NCBI GenBank assembly: GCA_947491945.1
Contig: CANLLN010000033.1
Location: 1-48,485 of the forward strand
Length of the DNA stretch: 48,485 nucleotides
Reading direction: 5' to 3'
Origin: an uncultured Carboxylicivirga sp.
Lineage (GTDB): Bacteria > Bacteroidota > Bacteroidia > Bacteroidales > Marinilabiliaceae
Shown here: one piece after another, positions 43,753 to 48,485 of the stretch
Numbering within the stretch: the stretch's first letter is position 1
How the letters are laid out: each line of letters begins with the position of its first letter
Program-made: the position numbers and the translations under genes
The notes under the pieces: model-generated
Databases searched by the model: none
The model's input: only the letters and a program-made list of their open reading frames with translations
Told to the model about the DNA's origin: nothing

Positions 43753-44601
43753 CTACTCAATAAAGGCCTTCAATTCTCGCCGGCAGGCCCGCAGATTACG
43801 GGGCGATAGAGGCAGACTGGTTTTTTGTTTGATCTTCTCATACAGGTCGTGGCACATAACGATGCCTTTGCCTAATAGCTCGGTTTTCTCGCGCCGTGTG
43901 ATAGAGGAAAGGCTGGTGATGGGATGCAGGTTCTCCAGCTCAATCCAGTCTTTTAGGTTTCCTTTTTTGGGGTAGTCCCAACTGAGCAGGGTGAGGCCGT
44001 AATCGCGCCCAAACTTAATAGCATCTTCGGTAAAACGTGTGTTTGTAACAATCCAGCCCTGCGTCTGTGTGTCTTTCAGGCTAGCATCGTAATGACGAAC
44101 ACGTGTAAGGTCGTCAAAGCGCGAGCGGATATACATGGGTACCTTCACGTTAGTTTTAGTGCCCTGATAATTGTGAAATTTGCACTCCACAAAAATGTGT
44201 TTGTGGTCGTTGGTGGCAATCACATCAATCTCATGGCGTACACTGTAGCCATTCACCAGTTTGCCCACCTCTACTTTGAAGCCCCGTGCCTTAAATAGTT
44301 CGCCTACAAAAAACTCAAAGGGATAACCCGAAGGTCCTAACTGAAGTACAGCTTGCTTCAGCCTGTAATTAACGGCGGTTTTACTTTCTTGCTTCTTCAG
44401 TATTTCATAGGCTTTGCGGTAGATATCGTGCGTAAGCATACCATCGTGCAGCTCCATACCCACGGCTTTAAGAATATGGTTAGCCATTTCTTCGCTGGCA
44501 CCTGAGCGTATCAGTGAATCAAGCAGTTTATCACTATCGAAATAAACGCTCTCGCCGGAGGCTTTCTGAATAAGATAATTGGAGAGGGTTTTTGTGTGCA
44601 T
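43753..44601 (-). CDS. ATP-cone domain fused to Mrr-like PD-(D/E)XK nuclease
   Basis: About 282 residues from the ATG at 44601; the open frame extends 31 codons upstream without family similarity. Residues 1-85 are an ATP-cone-like domain (SGESVYFDSDKLLDSLIRSG, then LTHDIYRKAYEILKKQES and NYRLKQAV), the nucleotide-sensing module of ribonucleotide reductases and NrdR. Residues 92-235 are a restriction-endonuclease-like Mrr domain. GYPFEFFVGELFKARGF is its first helix, Asp126 is in EIDVIA, and Glu139 and Lys141 are in VECKFHN, giving a complete D...ExK site. A helical C-terminus follows. It suggests a DNA nuclease gated by ATP/dATP, which is inference. It lies 1.4 kb from the CRISPR array, with a metabolic gene between. 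Confidence 0.8.
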   Translation of the reverse strand: MHTKTLSNYLIQKASGESVYFDSDKLLDSLIRSGASEEMANHILKAVGMELHDGMLTHDIYRKAYEILKKQESKTAVNYRLKQAVLQLGPSGYPFEFFVGELFKARGFKVEVGKLVNGYSVRHEIDVIATNDHKHIFVECKFHNYQGTKTNVKVPMYIRSRFDDLTRVRHYDASLKDTQTQGWIVTNTRFTEDAIKFGRDYGLTLLSWDYPKKGNLKDWIELENLHPITSLSSITRREKTELLGKGIVMCHDLYEKIKQKTSLPLSPRNLRACRRELKAFIE

Positions 44602-44717
44602 ATCTTTTGTTTTGTATAAAGATAAGGGAATATTTAAAGTCGGCACTGCCAGCACAATTCTTTTGTAAGCCCTCTCGTGTATTCGTATAAGCAATATTTG
44701 TATGGCGCATTAATGGA

Positions 44718-44744
44718 GCCGAATAGCATGAATTGCTATCCGGC
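44718..44744 (-). terminator. Hairpin after the alcohol dehydrogenase gene
   Basis: GCCG and ATAGCA pair with TGCTAT and CGGC, interrupted by one A-C mismatch, around a 5-nt loop, 12 bp past the stop. No T-tract follows, so it is a weak terminator candidate. Confidence 0.45.
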
Positions 44745-44755
44745 CAGTATAATTA

Positions 44756-45916
44756 TTATAGTGCCTGCTCGTATATCTGACGGCTGATATCCAGGTTGAG
44801 GTCACGCGTTTCGGAAAGAGCCGTCATGCCTTTTTTCTCCAGCCCTTCAATGAATTGATCAATGGCCGATGCCTCAATGCCATAATCCGATAGTTTGGTT
44901 TTAATACCCAGACTGTTAAAGAATGCCTCAGTTTTGACGATGGCGGCCTCAATGATCTCCTCATCGCTTCCTGCTTTTATCTGCCAAACCCGCTCGGCAT
45001 ATTGCAATAGCTTGTCTTTTTTCTTATCCTTACGCACCCTTAGCATCGAGGGGAGTACGATGGCCAGTGTTTGTCCGTGATCAACACCATAGAAAGCGGT
45101 GATTTCATGCCCCAGCATATGGGTGGCCCAGTCTTGTGGTACACCGGCGCCAATAAGCCCGTTAAGCGCCATGGTGGCGTTCCAAACCAGGTTAGCACGT
45201 GTGTCATAGTCTTCGGGATGGTCAATGGTTTTCCTGCCTATCTCAATTAGGGTCTGTAATATGCCTTCAGCAGTACGATCCTGGAAACGTCCATCCACCG
45301 GCTGGGTCAAATATTGCTCGGTAGTGTGCACAAAGGCATCCACCACGCCATTGGCCACCTGTATAGGCGGTAGGGTGTAGGTAATTGTGGGATCGAGGAA
45401 GGAAAATTGTGGGAATACGCAGGGATGCATAAATGGGTATTTACCATTTTGATAGGTGACCACACCACCCATGTTCATCTCCGAACCGGTGGCAGGAAGG
45501 GTCAGCACCGTGCCCAGGGGCAGTGCTTCGGCCTTGCTGGAAGGAGAAAAATTACCCGTAAGCAGCGTTTCAGGATCGTTGCCTTTATATTTAGCAGCCA
45601 GGGCAATAAATTTGGTACCATCCATAACCGAGCCTCCACCAACAGCCAGTAGAAAGTCAACCTTTTCCTTTTGAACCTGATCAACGGCTTTCATCAGTGT
45701 CTCAAACCGCGGGTTGGGCTCTACACCACCAAACTCAATCAGCTGGTAGCTTTTCAATGCCTCCGTCACCTTTTGCAAGGTGCCATATTTCTTCACACTG
45801 CCACCCCCATATACAATCATCACCTTCGCATCGGCAGGTATGTGCTGATGTAGTTCGCTTAGTCTGTCTTTGCCAAACACAATATGTGTTGGATTGTAAA
45901 AATTAAAATTTAACAT
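44756..45916 (-). CDS. Iron-containing alcohol dehydrogenase (YqhD/BdhA-like, NAD(P)H-dependent)
   Basis: A 386-residue group III alcohol dehydrogenase. The N-terminal Rossmann-like part has NPTHIVFGKDRL and VMIVYGGGSVKKYG. LLAVGGGSVMDGTKFIA is the nucleotide-binding GGGS motif. The metal site is complete: VVDAFVHTTEQYL gives one Asp and one His, and HMLGHEITAFYGVDHGQTLA gives two His. It matches YqhD and butanol dehydrogenases, which reduce short and toxic aldehydes at the expense of NADPH or NADH. A role in fermentative alcohol formation or aldehyde detoxification is equally likely. It is monocistronic, transcribed away from the CRISPR array, with 116 bp of unassigned sequence between them. 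Confidence 0.94.
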   Translation of the reverse strand: MLNFNFYNPTHIVFGKDRLSELHQHIPADAKVMIVYGGGSVKKYGTLQKVTEALKSYQLIEFGGVEPNPRFETLMKAVDQVQKEKVDFLLAVGGGSVMDGTKFIALAAKYKGNDPETLLTGNFSPSSKAEALPLGTVLTLPATGSEMNMGGVVTYQNGKYPFMHPCVFPQFSFLDPTITYTLPPIQVANGVVDAFVHTTEQYLTQPVDGRFQDRTAEGILQTLIEIGRKTIDHPEDYDTRANLVWNATMALNGLIGAGVPQDWATHMLGHEITAFYGVDHGQTLAIVLPSMLRVRKDKKKDKLLQYAERVWQIKAGSDEEIIEAAIVKTEAFFNSLGIKTKLSDYGIEASAIDQFIEGLEKKGMTALSETRDLNLDISRQIYEQAL

Positions 45917-46032
45917 GCTGTATAATTTTAAGCGTTGCTATTGATCCATTATCCTTAAAATAACAAGCTAAGGGTAAAAAAGGTTATGGAATCATCAGGT
46001 GGCGGTATGATTAATACGAAGGCACTGAGTCT

Positions 46033-46067
46033 GGTAATCTTATTGCTTATTAGAATCAAACCACAAC
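46033..46067 (-). repeat. Degenerate terminal CRISPR repeat
   Basis: This copy reads GGTAATCTTATTGC where the others read GGTATATCTTATTGC: one base is lost and the rest is unchanged. Degenerate repeats normally mark the leader-distal end of an array. Confidence 0.85.
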
Positions 46068-48238
46068 AGAGCCTTATGTGCATTATGATGTAGAGTTGGT
46101 ATATCTTATTGCTTATTAGAATCAAACCACAACGAGCGATAAAATCATAGCTGGCAGCGAAGAGGTATATCTTATTGCTTATTAGAATCAAACCACAACG
46201 GAAAAGCTTATTGATGAAACCGATGCCAAGGTATATCTTATTGCTTATTAGAATCAAACCACAACACGTCGTAAGTAAGACCAGCGGGCGGCGACGGTAT
46301 ATCTTATTGCTTATTAGAATCAAACCACAACACCAACCATTAGCACAAGGAACGCTTGATAGGTATATCTTATTGCTTATTAGAATCAAACCACAACTCA
46401 TTGCAAATATAATAAAATTAAATAGTGGTATATCTTATTGCTTATTAGAATCAAACCACAACACTTGAATGAAATCCCTTATTCATGGCTAAGGTATATC
46501 TTATTGCTTATTAGAATCAAACCACAACTACGGCAGGTAGTTCTTCTTCTCTATACTGGTATATCTTATTGCTTATTAGAATCAAACCACAACAGCTTGA
46601 TTCAGGTGAGACTAAGAAGGTTGGTATATCTTATTGCTTATTAGAATCAAACCACAACACCGGAACATCGCATGGGTTCAGCACATGCGGTATATCTTAT
46701 TGCTTATTAGAATCAAACCACAACACAACAATTGTGTTCCAATCCGAACCGAAGGTATATCTTATTGCTTATTAGAATCAAACCACAACTTTAGCGTTGT
46801 ATTGGTCGAATGGTGCAAAGGTATATCTTATTGCTTATTAGAATCAAACCACAACACTTCTTTTCCTACGGCATTGATGTATTTAGGTATATCTTATTGC
46901 TTATTAGAATCAAACCACAACAACCGCAAGCGGCAATTGCGTCAATATATCGGTATATCTTATTGCTTATTAGAATCAAACCACAACAGCCAAAGATTTT
47001 TCTGTCCGTTCTGTCAGGGTATATCTTATTGCTTATTAGAATCAAACCACAACGGTGGAGTCGGCCGCTAAATACATGCTAGAGGTATATCTTATTGCTT
47101 ATTAGAATCAAACCACAACACGAATATATCAATTAGGCAGTGTCGCGGAGGTATATCTTATTGCTTATTAGAATCAAACCACAACCGGCCGTGCTACTTT
47201 TCGCCATGGCAAATTGGTATATCTTATTGCTTATTAGAATCAAACCACAACAATAATAACAATACCATCCACGGTCATCTGGGTATATCTTATTGCTTAT
47301 TAGAATCAAACCACAACACCGTCTTACTGCACTTTAAATCGGCTTCCGGTATATCTTATTGCTTATTAGAATCAAACCACAACACTATCTTGAATAGCTT
47401 TCACTATCCGCTCGGTATATCTTATTGCTTATTAGAATCAAACCACAACCGGCAGAGGGTCGCCATCCACGCCAACGAAGGTATATCTTATTGCTTATTA
47501 GAATCAAACCACAACTGCGCCGAGTATTTCATCCACCACGCTCTGGTATATCTTATTGCTTATTAGAATCAAACCACAACTCAAGGCCTGATTGGATGCA
47601 GTGGATAGCGGGTATATCTTATTGCTTATTAGAATCAAACCACAACACATTCAGAAGGTGACCTTTGATGCTGGAGGTATATCTTATTGCTTATTAGAAT
47701 CAAACCACAACACCGGCTGACGCGTTAAGCCGGCAGGCCTAGGTATATCTTATTGCTTATTAGAATCAAACCACAACATTATGGGAATATTTAAGAGCTT
47801 ATTTGCAGGTATATCTTATTGCTTATTAGAATCAAACCACAACGCTCGCTGCTGCTACTTTACCTACTACGGTGGTATATCTTATTGCTTATTAGAATCA
47901 AACCACAACATCGCGATAGAGGGGCAATGGGTATCCTGGGGTATATCTTATTGCTTATTAGAATCAAACCACAACACCCTTGCCTCGTAGTTTGCCCGCA
48001 AGGATGGTATATCTTATTGCTTATTAGAATCAAACCACAACACGGAGGCTAATGACATATTTGGAAAAAGAGGTATATCTTATTGCTTATTAGAATCAAA
48101 CCACAACATAAAGTCCTTTACGTCTTTACAGGCATTGGTATATCTTATTGCTTATTAGAATCAAACCACAACGTACCGCTATCAGGAGGATAAGCTAAAG
48201 GCGGTATATCTTATTGCTTATTAGAATCAAACCACAAC
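46033..48238 (-). CRISPR. CRISPR array, 34 repeats and 33 spacers, probably type II
   Basis: Repeats of 36 bp begin GGTATATCTT and end CAAACCACAAC on the plus strand. I place 34 copies; copies 2-34 look identical by eye, and the first (46033-46067) is 35 bp and degenerate. Of 33 spacers, 26 are 30 bp and seven are 29 bp. Read on the minus strand the repeat starts GTTGTGGTTTGATT, as in Bacteroidota type II-C repeats, and it lacks the self-complementary ends of type I, V-A or VI-B repeats. The degenerate copy at the left end marks the old end, which puts the leader on the right and transcription leftward. No cas gene or anti-repeat (tracrRNA) is visible in the window. The type call is inference. 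Confidence 0.97.
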
Positions 48239-48485
48239 CGCGCGCCATACAGACCTTTATGTACGGTGTATGCAGCTGATTTTCTTATGCGAAAAATTAA
48301 CACGGAAGTGTATTTGAGACTATATTAAGTGGATTTTTTTCAGGATGTCAAAGAACGCAGCTAAAAGTAGGGAAAAGTGTATTAAAAACCTAATTGGCTA
48401 AAATAGCTCATTTATTCGGTAAGTATAAATCAATATCAATTGATCCAATAGCTATTTCGCATTAGGATGTAAGTTTTCCATTAAC
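48239..48485 (-). promoter_or_regulatory. Putative CRISPR leader region (truncated by the window edge)
   Basis: These 247 bp after the last repeat are AT-rich and have no credible ORF. On the minus strand TTGACA (48346-48351) and TATAGT (48319-48324) are 21 bp apart, about 80 bp before the first-transcribed repeat. That is a possible array promoter, although the spacing is long for a sigma-70 type box. No sequence complementary to the repeat was found here. The cas genes may follow beyond the window. Confidence 0.4.

Noticed and set aside
45955-48052. Many open frames across the CRISPR array encoding repeats such as ISYCLLESNHN or YILLLIRIKPQ
   Set aside because: They are translations of the 36-bp CRISPR repeat and random spacers; the 66-bp period is divisible by three, which keeps the frame open by chance.
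46033-48238. Type VI-B (Cas13b) assignment, because the repeat is 36 bp, spacers are 30 bp and the plus strand ends in ACAAC
   Set aside because: Cas13b repeats have complementary GTTG/CAAC ends; here the other end is GGTATATC and does not pair. Type II fits better, although no cas gene confirms it.
48239-48485. A tracrRNA anti-repeat in the right flank
   Set aside because: No segment complementary to the repeat beyond a few bases was found by eye; it may lie outside the window.

Overview
The window is a gene-dense piece of a Bacteroidota chromosome. The evidence is a GLPGLI-like/PNGase F-type exported protein, a GYDIA-type GHMP kinase, the ftsK-lolA pair, AraC- and Crp-type regulators of the Bacteroidota style, a decayed SusC (TonB-dependent receptor) start, near absence of Shine-Dalgarno sequences, and several TAnnTTTG -7 promoter elements. 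Catabolic ornithine carbamoyltransferase plus carbamate kinase suggest a fermentative or facultative life. A Marinilabiliales-like lineage is my guess only. No rRNA, tRNA, transposase or prophage was seen.

Layout. 1-10.8 kb: AraC regulator, HAD phosphatase, exported PNGase F-family protein, DUF418-like remnant, membrane acyltransferase, Crp/Fnr regulator, fossil susC start, MATE exporter, exported GH20 hexosaminidase and an NTP_transf_5 protein. 10.8-21.6 kb: nine tightly packed minus-strand genes. Transcription would run from methylcrotonyl-CoA carboxylase beta, enoyl-CoA hydratase, methylcrotonyl-CoA carboxylase alpha and acyl-CoA dehydrogenase straight into type 2 IPP isomerase, HMG-CoA reductase, a GYDIA GHMP kinase, diphosphomevalonate decarboxylase and mevalonate kinase. 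The first block makes HMG-CoA from leucine and the second consumes HMG-CoA to make isoprenoid precursors. No HMG-CoA lyase or HMG-CoA synthase lies between them. This reads as one leucine-to-isoprenoid operon and is the most interesting metabolic unit here.

21.7-31.1 kb: lolA and ftsK, a GLPGLI-like lipoprotein, the arcC-arcB pair behind an FNR-like palindrome, and an S9 peptidase. 31.2-36.3 kb: a large exported Asp-box/LamG protein, an MscS channel and a small acidic protein. 36.6-43.6 kb: an alpha-glucan operon (branching enzyme, GH13 enzyme, two MFS transporters), then a membrane-GNAT fusion. 43.7-45.9 kb: an ATP-cone/Mrr-like nuclease and a YqhD-type alcohol dehydrogenase.

46.0-48.2 kb: a CRISPR array with 34 repeats of 36 bp and 33 spacers of 29-30 bp. 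It looks type II-like and is probably transcribed leftward from an AT-rich leader at the right edge. No cas gene or tracrRNA is visible in the window. Spacer ends next to the conserved repeat end are strongly enriched for one dinucleotide.
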